From contig CAJTLB010000006.1 of the NCBI GenBank assembly GCA_910577045.1, positions 1 to 64,000 of the forward strand: DNA of 64,000 nt. The letters run 5' to 3'. Made by a program: the position numbers and the translations under genes. This DNA is from an uncultured Lachnospiraceae bacterium. Lineage in GTDB: Bacteria; Bacillota; Clostridia; Lachnospirales; Lachnospiraceae. The notes under the pieces were generated by a model. It made no database searches and was not told the origin of the DNA. It was given only the letters and a program-made list of their open reading frames with translations. This document shows, piece by piece, positions 6,705 through 16,421 of the stretch; the stretch's first letter is position 1; each line of letters starts with the position of its first letter.

Positions 6705-7937
6705 TTGGAGAAAGGGTATATTGTGCCAGGACGCGCTTTAAAGAAACTGCGGACAGCACGGAACCTAAAGCAGACAGTATATATTTATGGTGCTACTGGC
6801 TATGGGAAAACGGAATTAATAAAACAATATTTATTCAATCGAAGATATCAATATATCTCTTGTAAGGAAAGAAATTGGAAGATAAAAGGAAGTAGCACAA
6901 TTGTAGTAATAGATGATCTTCATTTGCTAAGGCATGAGGAAGAAAGAAACAATATATTAGAATTAGTTAGGCAGCCAGATATTTGGTTAATTTTAATTGG
7001 AAGAAGCTCTATGCCGACATGGCTAATTTCTTCTTATGTAAAGGAAGGGTTTATCAATATTACAGAAGAAGATTTATCTTTGCAGGAAGAAGAAATGATG
7101 GAATTTTTTAAGAAGGAACAAGTTCCTTTTACAGAAAAAGAGATTGCTTATGTAAGAGAAAGAAGCCAAGGAAATGCCTTTATTATATGCCATGCTGCTA
7201 TGAAAATGAAAGAAGGCATCTGCCTAGGAGAAGAACTTACTACAGAAATTTCAGATGCTTTTGCTGATTATTTGGAAAATTATGTTATGGTACAGTGGGA
7301 TAGCGAAGTATTAGAGTTTTTACTCCAAGTGAGTGTAGTAGGGGAATTTACGCTTCCACTTGCAGAGATGATTACTGGTGATTGCCGTGTATCAGGATTA
7401 ATAGAAAAAGCGGCTGATTCTGGGAATTTTTTGTTTTGTGAAAATGGCGTTTATCATTTAAGGCCTGTGTTAATTAAGGCTTTAAGAAGACGGGCATTAA
7501 AAGTATATGGGACAGAAAAGATTTCAGATTTTGCATATAATGCAGGATTGTATTATGAGATGCACGATCAGATAGTGTTAGCCCTTATAATGTTTGAACA
7601 ATCTGGAAGGGAAGAAAGGATTAAGGAATTATTAATACGAAATGCCCGGTGTAATCCAGGAAATGGGCATTATTTCGAATTACGGAAATACTATTTAAGG
7701 TTAAAAGAGGAGGAAATAGAAAAAAGTATTGTACTTATGGCTGGAATAAGCATGTTGTATTCACTGCTTATGCAGGAAGAAGAAAGTGAATATTGGTATA
7801 AGAAATTAAAAATATTTGTAGCAACAGCAAAAGGAGGGCAAAAACGGGAAGGGTTGAGTTGGCTTTCTTACTTAGATATTGCATTGCCACACCGCGGGAG
7901 CTTAAATATGGTTGCACTATTTAGATGGGGATATTAG
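6705..7937 (+). pseudogene. MalT-like LuxR-family regulator, C-terminally truncated
   Basis: This is the N-terminal half of a STAND-ATPase regulator of the MalT/LAL type. The Walker A motif is GATGYGKTEL (about residues 29-38), the Walker B is IVVIDDLHLL (about 66-75), and the nucleotide-binding and winged-helix region follows. The start TTG at 6705 has AGGTGGAG 5 bp upstream. Family members are usually about 800 residues and end in a LuxR helix-turn-helix. Here the conserved block LDIALPHRGSLNMVALF is reached and the frame then stops 4 residues later. The arm and DNA-binding domain are missing, so the product cannot act as a transcription factor. The break coincides with the start of the next gene, indicating a deletion junction. 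Confidence 0.72.
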
Positions 7938-10900
7938 CATAAAAGGAAATCTTGTAATACCAGAAAATGCTACAGTAGAAATTTGTTTAAATGGGTATAC
8001 ATTGACCTTTGATGGTACAGATAACTATGTAGATGGCGGTATTGGGGAAAATGATATAGTAACTATAGAAAATGGCGGAATCGTTTATCAATCAGTGCCA
8101 AGTGCTGCGGCATTTAAAGTTAAGGATGGCGAACTTAAGATGAATAATTGTGATGTATCTATCTTAAGTGACATGAGCCAGAATGGCACTGCAATTTGGT
8201 GTGCTGGCAATGGGATAGTAGATATTATATCTTCTACAATTAGTGGATCATTGTGTTGGGTAGTTTACATGAATGATGGGTATCTATTTGTAACAGACTC
8301 TGTATTAAATGGAGGGAAAGATAAGACAGTTTATATGAAGTGTGGTGATGCAAGTCTGGTAAATACAAGGGTTTTTGATGTATCTGGTTTAAATTTATAT
8401 GGGATATATATGGGCAGGGCTGCAAAAAGCTTGGAATTAAAAACATGTGATGTGGAAGGGTCATATGGGGTATATTTAGAAGGTAGGGAGGCAAAGATAA
8501 CAGATTGTGATATAAAAGGAGGTATTATAAACAGTGGGTCATATATTTCTTTATTAATGAATACAAAGGTTACTTCTGATAGCATTAGTTTACAAAATGG
8601 AGAAGGAAGTTTTATTGATAAGATAGAGGATTGTACCTTTGTTTCCGAAGGCACTGCTATTTATAATATGGCCGAGATTACCAGTATTGATGGCGGAATG
8701 TTTACATCAAAAGATTTTATGAGTGTTTCTGCAGCACTTAGGAATGAAGGGATTATTTCTGATATTAGTGGAAATGCAAAATTTTATGGGGTAAATGCGG
8801 TTAAAAATGAAGATAAGGGAACTATTTCCATTTCTGATGCAACAGCAGTAGGAATGTTAGATCCACAGTGGGAGTCTGTGGTTGGGTTTAAGGTTTATAT
8901 GTATGCAGTAAATCCTTCCCCAGATAGGATGGTAATAATTAATGGGGGTAATTTTGGCTGTGGCACATATAAAGCGAGTAGTGAAGAAGATAAAAAATTA
9001 TTTCCAGATGGGGCAAGCGGCATAGAAGTGAGGGGAGGAAATTTCCAGCTTCAAGTACCACAATCTGTATTGGCAAGTGGGAAGGTAAATACAGATAGCA
9101 GCATTTTATTATACCCTTATACAGTAGGGGAGCCTAATTATACAATTACATATGATTTAGATGGTGGAGAAAACCATGTAGATAATCCAGAGTTTTATCA
9201 ATTAACAGTAGGAGTAAGGAAATTAAATGTGGCATCCAAAAGCGGGTATCGGTTTGTAGGATGGCAGGATGGTACAGGTGTGTTTGTTACTTCTATTCCA
9301 GCAGGAACTACAGGGGATATTACCTTAACTGCTATATGGGAAAAGGAAACAGTATATTATACAGTAAAATTAGAGAATATTGATGGTTTTACGGCAGATA
9401 GGAAAACAGAAACTACTGTCCAGCAAGGACATAGTTATACTGTTGTTTTATCAGCAGTTTCTGGTTATGTATCTTATCCTTATAGTGAATTTTTTGTAGG
9501 GGACAGCCGTGGGCAGAGTGTCCCCCATACTCTTCATTATAATTTAGATACACAAACAGCAACGATTACAATTACAGATATCCAATGTAATGTAGTGATT
9601 ATCTATAGGGCTAGTATCTGTAAACACAATTATGTTGAAACAATTTTAAAGCCAGCAACCCATACAGAAGAAGGCAGTAAGAAATTGGAATGTAGCATAT
9701 GCCATAATGTGATTATGCCTGTCCGCGTCCCTGTTATAAAACATGCTTTTGCCTACCAAGCACAAGGGGATCAGATTATAGAAAGCTGTGAGTGTGGGTA
9801 TCAGGAGAGTGCGAAGCTTGTGGTATCGGATAATTTGGCTACTGTAGAGTATAGTGAAAATTGGCAGGGCGGGACATTAGAAGTTTTATATACAAAAAAT
9901 GGGGAGCCAGTCCCTATGCCAGTGGGGGCAGGGGAATATACTGCTTTTATCCGGCTATATGGTGTAACCGCTTCTGTTTCTTGGATAGAAAAGGAGACAG
10001 GGACAACACCTGAAGAACCAACAGAGCCAGAAAAACCAACAGAACCATCAAAACCAGTCGATCCAGAAAGGCCAACAGAGCCCGTAAATCCGCCTGATAA
10101 TGTGCCAGATACGGATTTAGATAGTACGTCAGAAGAGAGTGAACAGCAGGAAGAAACGATAGAAATACCAACAGAACATGTAAGTGGCACTACTGTAGTA
10201 CAGGCAAAAGGAGTTTCTGGCAAGGATTGGGATATGGTTCCCATTACAAAAGAACATATAAAAGAAGTAATCCAATCAGCAAAGATAGAAGCAGCAAAAA
10301 GAGGTGCTAAAGTAGACAGTATTGCGGTTACGATTCAAATTAGTACAGAAAATAAAATAGGAAACCAGATATTAATTTCTATACCAGAAGAGGTACAAAA
10401 GCAAATAATTAGTTATCCAATTAGCCAAATTACTTTTTCTGTAGATAAGTTAGGCGTTTCGGTAGGCTTCGATAAAGCAGCAGTAACAGAAATTTTAAGC
10501 CAGGCAGAAGGGGAAGTGGAGCTAGTAGTAACCCTTATAGATAAAGAAATACTTTCCAAAGAACTGTCGGAGGAAGGAAAGGCAGCGGTTGGGGACCGCC
10601 CTGTTTTTGATATTAAGATAATATGCCAAGATGGTTCTAAGGAGATTTCTAAGTTAAGCAAAGGAATGGTTAGTATAGAGATTCCATATATAAAACAAGA
10701 AACGGAGGCAGCAGGAGGGTTACAGGCAGTTTATATAGAAGGAAATTATGTGGATTATATAACAGACTCTGTATATAATAAGTATACAAAAGAATTGCTT
10801 TTAAGGACAAATCATTTTTCAGTATATGGAGTTGGGTATAAACAGCCAGAGTTTTATGCAGATATACAAAACCATTGGGCAAAAAATGAGATAGAATTTG

Positions 10901-11574
10901 CTGTTAGCCGTAATTTATGGACAGCAGAAGATATGTTTAACCCGGAAAATGGGATTACTTATGGAGAGTTTATTTATGCCTTAGAAGGGCTTACAAAAAC
11001 AACATTGGATTATCAATTGCTTTGCGGTGGCAATTCATTAGAGAAGTTTGTTACCCGTGAGGGGATGGCAGTAATGATATTAAATTATGCAGAAATAACA
11101 GGGGTTACTTTAGTAGCAACCCGTATGGAACCTGATTTTTTGGATATATCATTGGTGTCTTCTGATACAAAAAAGGCAATACAGCGGCTCCAAGAAGCTG
11201 GCATAGTGAATGGGAAAGATGGGACCCAGTTTGATCCAGCAGGAATTGTTACACGTGCAGAAGCATGTAACTTGCTTTGCCATTATATAGAACGTGCAAT
11301 TAATCCAGACACGGCACAAGGGTGGACTAAAAATGCTTCTGGGCATTGGTTCTATTATAAAGAAGGCAAGAAATTAGTAGGCTGGCAGGTAATTGATGGG
11401 TTGCACTATTACTTTAATATAGATGGCGTAATGCACGAAAACTGGAAACAGAACCAAGAAACAAAAGACTGGTACTATTGGACAAATGAAAGTACAGCAG
11501 TAGGTTTTAAAGAAATTGATGGTGTCCGTTATTATTTTAAAGAAGATGGGGCATTGCAAATAACAGGGCAATAA
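7912..11574 (+). CDS. Large cell-surface protein, 5'-truncated
   Basis: The frame opens after a TAA at 7903-7905 with no ATG; the first usable codon is TTG 7912. There is no signal peptide, although every domain is of an exported type. The first 380 or so residues form repeated short strands like a parallel beta-helix. At about 410-480 is an InlB/Listeria-Bacteroides-type repeat (ITYDLDGG to GWQDGTG to LTAIWEKE). Residues 701-730 form a Pro-Thr-Glu linker. SLH-like segments lie at about 980-1130 (ADIQNHWAKNEIEFA, QEAGIVNG, ITYGEF). The end (about 1138-1220) has choline/wall-binding repeats (GHWFYYKEGKK, GLHYYFNIDG, GVRYYFKEDG). It would be a wall-anchored adhesin or matrix protein. The missing start means it is probably not exported in this form. 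Confidence 0.7.
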   Translation: MHYLDGDISIKGNLVIPENATVEICLNGYTLTFDGTDNYVDGGIGENDIVTIENGGIVYQSVPSAAAFKVKDGELKMNNCDVSILSDMSQNGTAIWCAGNGIVDIISSTISGSLCWVVYMNDGYLFVTDSVLNGGKDKTVYMKCGDASLVNTRVFDVSGLNLYGIYMGRAAKSLELKTCDVEGSYGVYLEGREAKITDCDIKGGIINSGSYISLLMNTKVTSDSISLQNGEGSFIDKIEDCTFVSEGTAIYNMAEITSIDGGMFTSKDFMSVSAALRNEGIISDISGNAKFYGVNAVKNEDKGTISISDATAVGMLDPQWESVVGFKVYMYAVNPSPDRMVIINGGNFGCGTYKASSEEDKKLFPDGASGIEVRGGNFQLQVPQSVLASGKVNTDSSILLYPYTVGEPNYTITYDLDGGENHVDNPEFYQLTVGVRKLNVASKSGYRFVGWQDGTGVFVTSIPAGTTGDITLTAIWEKETVYYTVKLENIDGFTADRKTETTVQQGHSYTVVLSAVSGYVSYPYSEFFVGDSRGQSVPHTLHYNLDTQTATITITDIQCNVVIIYRASICKHNYVETILKPATHTEEGSKKLECSICHNVIMPVRVPVIKHAFAYQAQGDQIIESCECGYQESAKLVVSDNLATVEYSENWQGGTLEVLYTKNGEPVPMPVGAGEYTAFIRLYGVTASVSWIEKETGTTPEEPTEPEKPTEPSKPVDPERPTEPVNPPDNVPDTDLDSTSEESEQQEETIEIPTEHVSGTTVVQAKGVSGKDWDMVPITKEHIKEVIQSAKIEAAKRGAKVDSIAVTIQISTENKIGNQILISIPEEVQKQIISYPISQITFSVDKLGVSVGFDKAAVTEILSQAEGEVELVVTLIDKEILSKELSEEGKAAVGDRPVFDIKIICQDGSKEISKLSKGMVSIEIPYIKQETEAAGGLQAVYIEGNYVDYITDSVYNKYTKELLLRTNHFSVYGVGYKQPEFYADIQNHWAKNEIEFAVSRNLWTAEDMFNPENGITYGEFIYALEGLTKTTLDYQLLCGGNSLEKFVTREGMAVMILNYAEITGVTLVATRMEPDFLDISLVSSDTKKAIQRLQEAGIVNGKDGTQFDPAGIVTRAEACNLLCHYIERAINPDTAQGWTKNASGHWFYYKEGKKLVGWQVIDGLHYYFNIDGVMHENWKQNQETKDWYYWTNESTAVGFKEIDGVRYYFKEDGALQITGQ

Positions 11575-11582
11575 ATTTTAAT

Positions 11583-11610
11583 GAATAAATTAACTCCCTT
11601 CTCATATATT
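11583..11610 (+). promoter_or_regulatory. Possible sigma-E promoter of spoIVA
   Basis: GAATAAAT (11583-11590) and CATATATT (11603-11610) resemble the -35 (GTCATATT-like) and -10 (CATACAAT-like) elements of the mother-cell sigma factor E, with a spacer of 12 bp. spoIVA is a sigma-E gene in Bacillus. The match is by eye and the spacing is slightly short. Confidence 0.4.
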
Positions 11611-11634
11611 GTAACAGTATATGAAAGGGGAGTT
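11592..11634 (+). terminator. Hairpin overlapping the spoIVA ribosome-binding site
   Basis: AACTCCCTTCTCATATA pairs with TATATGAAAGGGGAGTT, a stem of about 17 bp with one or two mismatches. It would end transcripts coming from the surface-protein gene. The 3' arm contains AAGGGGAG, the Shine-Dalgarno of spoIVA (ATG at 11640), so read-through RNA would also hide that site. Confidence 0.6.
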
Positions 11635-11639
11635 TTGTT

Positions 11640-13118
11640 ATGGATATTGCGCAGAATCTATATCAAGATATTAAAGACAGAACTGGTGGAGAAATCTATA
11701 TTGGGGTAGTTGGCCCAGTTAGAACAGGAAAATCTACATTTATTAAGCGCTTTATGGATATTTTGGTGCTGCCAGGCATAAAAGATGAAAATGATAGGAT
11801 GCGGGCTCGGGATGAATTGCCGCAAAGCGCACAAGGAAAAACAATTATGACAACGGAGCCAAAGTTTATTCCAAAAGAGGCAGCACAAATTGCACTTTCT
11901 GATGATGTACAAGTAAAATTGCGGTTGATTGACTGTGTAGGATTTATGGTGGATGGTGCACAAGGTCATATTGAAAATGAAAATGAGCGTATGGTAAAAA
12001 CCCCTTGGTTTGATTATGAAATCCCATTTACAAAGGCGGCTGAAATGGGGACACAAAAGGTAATTACCGATCATTCTACCATTGGGATTGTGGTGACAAC
12101 AGATGGAAGTATTGGAGAAATACAACGGGAGAGTTATATTCCAGCAGAAGAAAGGACGATTATGGAATTGAAACGGATTGGCAAGCCATTTGTCATTTTG
12201 TTAAATTCTACAAAGCCATATTCTTCAGAAACAGTGGAACTTGCCGGAGAACTTGCTGAAAAATATCATAATGCAGTACTTCCTGTAAATTGTGAGCAGT
12301 TAAAGAAAGAAGATATTTCTGCAATTTTAGATTCTGTTTTAAGAGAATTCCCTATTTCGGAATTTGATTTGTTTATTCCAAAATGGGCAGAGATGCTTCC
12401 TATGTCCCATCCAGTAAAGGAAGCACTTTTGGGCGTTATGAAAACGGCAATGAGCCAGGCTTCTTATATGAAAGAAGTAAAGGAGAAGGATATTAACCAA
12501 GAATCTCCATACATAAAACAAGTAAAACTAGATAAAATAGAACTTTCTGACGGCAGGATTATTTTAAATGCACAGATTGATGATACCCATTATTATAATC
12601 TGCTTAGTGATATGACAGGGCTTCCAATTAAAGGGGAGTATGAGTTAGTACGGAGCATGAAAGAATTCGCCAGGATGAAGAGGGAATATCAGAAGGTAGA
12701 GGGGGCGTTGGAATCTGTAAGGCGGAAAGGATATGGGGTAGTGGCCCCGGCAAGGGAAGAAATTGAATTGGCAGAGCCACAAGTGATACGCCATGGGAAT
12801 AAATTTGGCGTAAAAATGGATGCAAAATGTCCATCTATCCATATGATTAAGGCAAATATTGAAACAGAAATTGCCCCAATTGTAGGGAGCGAGGAACAAG
12901 CAAAGGATTTAATTACATATATTAAGGAAAATGCAGCCCAGTCAGAAGATGGGATTTGGACAACAAATATTTTTGGGAAATCGATAGAGGATATTGTAGA
13001 TGATGGGATTCGTACAAAGATCCATGTAATTACAGAAGATAGCCAGATGAAATTACAGGAAACGCTACAAAAGATTATTAACGACAGTAACGGAGGTTTA
13101 ATCTGTATTATTATATAA
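11640..13118 (+). CDS. spoIVA: Stage IV sporulation protein A
   Basis: The product has 492 residues, the usual SpoIVA length. An N-terminal TRAFAC-like ATPase domain has Walker A GPVRTGKST (residues 25-33). RLIDCVGFMVDGAQGH supplies the switch/Walker B region, and GIVVTTDGSIGEI and FVILLNSTKP follow. SpoIVA is the morphogenetic ATPase that polymerises on the outer forespore membrane and forms the basement layer of the spore coat, working in the mother cell. Its presence shows that the organism is, or descends from, a spore former. The start ATG 11640 has AAGGGGAG 7 bp upstream. No spoVM was identified beside it. Confidence 0.97.
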   Translation: MDIAQNLYQDIKDRTGGEIYIGVVGPVRTGKSTFIKRFMDILVLPGIKDENDRMRARDELPQSAQGKTIMTTEPKFIPKEAAQIALSDDVQVKLRLIDCVGFMVDGAQGHIENENERMVKTPWFDYEIPFTKAAEMGTQKVITDHSTIGIVVTTDGSIGEIQRESYIPAEERTIMELKRIGKPFVILLNSTKPYSSETVELAGELAEKYHNAVLPVNCEQLKKEDISAILDSVLREFPISEFDLFIPKWAEMLPMSHPVKEALLGVMKTAMSQASYMKEVKEKDINQESPYIKQVKLDKIELSDGRIILNAQIDDTHYYNLLSDMTGLPIKGEYELVRSMKEFARMKREYQKVEGALESVRRKGYGVVAPAREEIELAEPQVIRHGNKFGVKMDAKCPSIHMIKANIETEIAPIVGSEEQAKDLITYIKENAAQSEDGIWTTNIFGKSIEDIVDDGIRTKIHVITEDSQMKLQETLQKIINDSNGGLICIII

Positions 13119-13162
13119 AGAAGGAAGAAAAAGGAGTATAGCATTCTTCTTGTATTTTTTTC
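13119..13162 (+). terminator. Probable spoIVA terminator
   Basis: AAGAAG and CTTCTT arms flank a loop of about 22 nt, followed shortly by a run of seven T (about 13156-13162). The stem is weak, so this is a moderate call. Confidence 0.35.
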
Positions 13163-13215
13163 CACTTCATAGTATACTTGCTGTGTAACTTATTTATAAT
13201 ACAGGAGGAAGGAAC

Positions 13216-14628
13216 ATGTTAGAAAAGGTCTTTAAATTAAAAGAAAACCACGCAAATGTAAAAACAGAAGTGATTGCAGGGCTTGCTACCTTTATGACAA
13301 TGGCTTACATTGTGCAGTTAAACCCAAACCTGCTAACAAATTTTGCAGTAGGGACTCCGCTTTGGAATGCTGTATTTATGGCTACGATTTTATCAGCGTT
13401 TGTAGGTACAATTCTAATGGGCCTGCTTGCAAATAAGCCATTTGCACTTGCGCCAGGCATGGGGTTAAATAGTTATTTTGCATCTGTTGTGGCAGGGATT
13501 GCAGCAGTGACTGGCCTTGCTTATGAGGAAGCATTTGGTGGCGGGCTTGCAATTATTTTAATTTCTGGTATTTTATTTACAGTATTGACCGTATTAAAAA
13601 TCCGGGAAAAAATTGTAGAAGCAATCCCAAAGTCAGTACGTCTTGGTATTTCCGCAGGGATTGGCCTTATGTTGGTAAACATTGGATTATCTACAAATGC
13701 AGCAGTTTATTATGATGGTGGTTCCCAGACCATGATAGGGTTTTTTACAGATGGGGCATCTGTAACAAAGGCAGCAATGGGATCAGCTTACCCAACTATG
13801 ATTTTATATATTATTACGATGTTTGTTGGGCTGTTTGCTATTGCTGCTTTAAACCATAAGAAAGTAAAGGGCTCTATTTTAATTGGCATGGTAGTAGCAG
13901 CAATTGTTTACTGGATAGGGTCTTTTATCCTTGGCGGAAACCCATTCGCTTCTTTAAGTGGGGCAAGCTTTGTGCCTCCTTTTAAAGATATGTTTGATAT
14001 GACATTTTTAAAGTTCAATTTTAATACGTTATTTAAAATGGGATTTTTATCGGCTGTTATGACAATTATTTCATTTTGCATGGTAGATATGTTTGATACC
14101 ATTGGGACATTGCTTGGAACAGCTAAAAAAGCAAATATGTTAAATGACAAAGGCGAGATGCCAGATATGAATAAGGCAATGCTTGCTGACTCTATTGCTA
14201 CTTGTGTGGGCTCTGTTACAGGGACTTCTACAGTAACTACTTTTATTGAGTCTGCCGCAGGCGTGGAAGAAGGCGGGCGTACAGGGCTTACTTCTGTTGT
14301 TACAGGGATTTGTTTCTTAGCATGTATGTTCCTTGCGCCAATTGCAGCATTGATTCCTGCACCAGCAACATCAGCAGCATTAGTATTTGTAGGGGTGCTT
14401 ATGATTAGTGCATTAAAAGAAGTGGATTATACAGATGTATCTGCTTCTGTTTCTGTTGTATTAATGCTTATTTTTATGATGGTAACAGGTGGGATTGGAA
14501 ATGGGATTGGAATAGGGTTAATTGCTTATAGTATTGTAAAAATCTGTACAGGAAAGGCAAAAGAAGTTTCTATCCTTACGTTGGTTCTTTCTGTATTATT
14601 TATTGGAAAATTCTTTATTGCTTTTTAA
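13216..14628 (+). CDS. NCS2-family purine (guanine/hypoxanthine) permease
   Basis: This is a 470-residue polytopic membrane protein of the AzgA/PbuG branch of NCS2 transporters. Marker blocks are TEVIAGLATFMTMAYI at the N terminus, LAPGMGLNSYF, FCMVDMFDTIGTLLG and VGSVTGTSTVTTFIESAAG. It should import purine bases with protons across the cytoplasmic membrane. AGGAGG lies 7 bp before the ATG. A purine riboswitch, common before such genes, was looked for in the 97-bp upstream gap and not seen. It is bounded by a strong terminator, so it is probably transcribed alone. Confidence 0.9.
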   Translation: MLEKVFKLKENHANVKTEVIAGLATFMTMAYIVQLNPNLLTNFAVGTPLWNAVFMATILSAFVGTILMGLLANKPFALAPGMGLNSYFASVVAGIAAVTGLAYEEAFGGGLAIILISGILFTVLTVLKIREKIVEAIPKSVRLGISAGIGLMLVNIGLSTNAAVYYDGGSQTMIGFFTDGASVTKAAMGSAYPTMILYIITMFVGLFAIAALNHKKVKGSILIGMVVAAIVYWIGSFILGGNPFASLSGASFVPPFKDMFDMTFLKFNFNTLFKMGFLSAVMTIISFCMVDMFDTIGTLLGTAKKANMLNDKGEMPDMNKAMLADSIATCVGSVTGTSTVTTFIESAAGVEEGGRTGLTSVVTGICFLACMFLAPIAALIPAPATSAALVFVGVLMISALKEVDYTDVSASVSVVLMLIFMMVTGGIGNGIGIGLIAYSIVKICTGKAKEVSILTLVLSVLFIGKFFIAF

Positions 14629-14648
14629 TCTGTGAATTGATAGTTGGG

Positions 14649-14681
14649 GGCTGCTGCAAAAGGTGGAATTTTGCAGCAGCC
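14649..14681 (+). terminator. Rho-independent terminator of the NCS2 permease gene
   Basis: GGCTGCTGCAAAA and ATTTTGCAGCAGCC form a 13-bp perfect stem with a small loop, followed by TTTA. Confidence 0.85.
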
Positions 14682-14708
14682 TTTATATCAAATAGGGAAG
14701 AGTAGGAG

Positions 14709-16421
14709 ATGGGCATGATAATAACAGAGCATAAAATGTTACTATTTTTTTGTGGATGTTTATTGATACTTATGATACAATTTGCAAGAAACCAAAAAAG
14801 AGAGAAAGAGCAATTTTTAGAAAAGGCAAAAAAGAATTTTGGGAAGCTGCCAGAACGGGAATATGCAGTAGAAGAATTGGAGCGTATTTCCCATTATTTT
14901 AAAAATTACCACAATAAAGCAGAGTTTTTTTTGGATGATTTAACGTGGAATGATCTGGGGATGGAAGATATTTTTTTAATGGTAAACCAGACATATTCAT
15001 CTATTGGGGAAGATTATTTATATTGGCTGCTCCGTACTCCTATTACTGATAAAAAAGAGCTTTCAGAAAGAGAACGGTTAATCTCATATTTTCAAGAACA
15101 TGAAAAGGAACGGCTGCTATTACAACAAATTTATCATCAGCTTGGGCGCATGAAGAAACACTCGATCAGTGATTATCTGTTGCGGATAAAAAAACTTCCA
15201 GAGCAAAAGAATTGGCATCATTATGCAATTCTGGCAGCAGAGGTTTTTTCTTTCTCTTTAATTTTTATAAATAGTGCCATTGGGGTATTTTGTTTACTTG
15301 TTTCATGTGGGTATGGCGTAGTAGATTATTATAAGGAAAAGGGAAAGGTAGAACCATATTTTGTATGCCTTAGGCAAGTAACAGGTATGCTTTGTGCTGC
15401 TGATAAGCTAGCAGAAGTGGATATAAAGGAATTGGGAGACTATTTAGCAAGGCTGAAACAATTAAGAAAAGAATGTAACCGAATATTAAGGGGATCTGGG
15501 TTAATTGTAACACCGCATATGTCTGGTTCCATTGGAGAAGTGTTTTTAGACTATGTGCGGATGTTGACCCATATAGACTTAATCCAATTTAACCGCATAT
15601 TAAAAGAAATAAAGGAAAAAGAAGAGAGCATATGCCAGATTATGGAGGTGTATGGATTTTTAGAAAGTATGATAGCCGCTGCTTCTTTTCGCGGGTTATT
15701 ATCTATGTATTGTGTCCCAGAATATTTAAGTGAAAATAGTAAGGAAGCAAAAAAGGGATTTTTGTCTATTATAGATATGTACCATCCAGGGATTGAAAAG
15801 CCAGTTGCAAATAGTATCCAGGCAAAAAAAGGGATTTTAATTACAGGTTCTAATGCGTCAGGAAAATCTACTTTTTTAAAGACAGTTGGTATTTGCTGCG
15901 TACTTGCCCAAACCATTATGACAGTGCCTGCAAAATCTTATTTGGCATGTTTATTCCATCTTTATTCGTCTATGGCAATTAAAGATAATCTAAGCCTTCA
16001 GGAAAGTTATTATTTGGCAGAAATAAAAGCGTTAAAAAGGGTGTTGGATGCAAGGAAAAGAGGGGAAATAGTATTATGCTTAATAGACGAAGTACTTCGT
16101 GGGACAAATACTATTGAACGGATTGCTGCTTCAGCACAGGTATTGAGGCAGCTAGCTGCTGAAGGAGGGACATTATGTTTTGCTGCGACACATGATTTGG
16201 AATTAACGTATATGTTGGGGCGGTGGTATAAGAATTATCATTTTGAAGAAGAAATTAATGAAGGGGATATCCAGTTTGATTATTTGATTAGGGAAGGACA
16301 AGCAGTAACAAGAAATGCAATCCGCCTGCTTTCTTTATTAGGATATCCAGAAGAATTGGTAGAATCAGCAGAAAAAACAGCAGAGGAATTTGTAGAAAAA
16401 GGAGAATGGAGATGTTTGTGA
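14709..16421 (+). CDS. Membrane-associated MutS-family ATPase
   Basis: The 570-residue product has one hydrophobic segment at the N terminus (about residues 9-24) and a pair near 175-205. The C-terminal MutS domain V ATPase has Walker A GSNASGKST (about 380-388), Walker B CLIDEVLRGTNT and FAATHDLEL. The N-terminal mismatch-recognition domains of true MutS are absent. Members with this layout are common in Clostridia and are often annotated as DNA mismatch repair protein, but a mismatch-repair role is not established. An ATG at 14709 follows AGGAG closely; ATG 14715 is an alternative. It overlaps rnhA, so the two are co-transcribed. Confidence 0.82.
   Translation: MGMIITEHKMLLFFCGCLLILMIQFARNQKREKEQFLEKAKKNFGKLPEREYAVEELERISHYFKNYHNKAEFFLDDLTWNDLGMEDIFLMVNQTYSSIGEDYLYWLLRTPITDKKELSERERLISYFQEHEKERLLLQQIYHQLGRMKKHSISDYLLRIKKLPEQKNWHHYAILAAEVFSFSLIFINSAIGVFCLLVSCGYGVVDYYKEKGKVEPYFVCLRQVTGMLCAADKLAEVDIKELGDYLARLKQLRKECNRILRGSGLIVTPHMSGSIGEVFLDYVRMLTHIDLIQFNRILKEIKEKEESICQIMEVYGFLESMIAAASFRGLLSMYCVPEYLSENSKEAKKGFLSIIDMYHPGIEKPVANSIQAKKGILITGSNASGKSTFLKTVGICCVLAQTIMTVPAKSYLACLFHLYSSMAIKDNLSLQESYYLAEIKALKRVLDARKRGEIVLCLIDEVLRGTNTIERIAASAQVLRQLAAEGGTLCFAATHDLELTYMLGRWYKNYHFEEEINEGDIQFDYLIREGQAVTRNAIRLLSLLGYPEELVESAEKTAEEFVEKGEWRCL

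Noticed and set aside
9801..10244. Minus-strand frame of 147 codons opposite the surface protein
   Set aside because: It mirrors the Pro-Thr-Glu linker of the + strand gene, giving low-complexity Ser/Gly/Val. It has no start signal.
13119..13215. Purine riboswitch before the NCS2 permease
   Set aside because: The conserved purine-aptamer core and paired loops are not present in the 97-bp gap.
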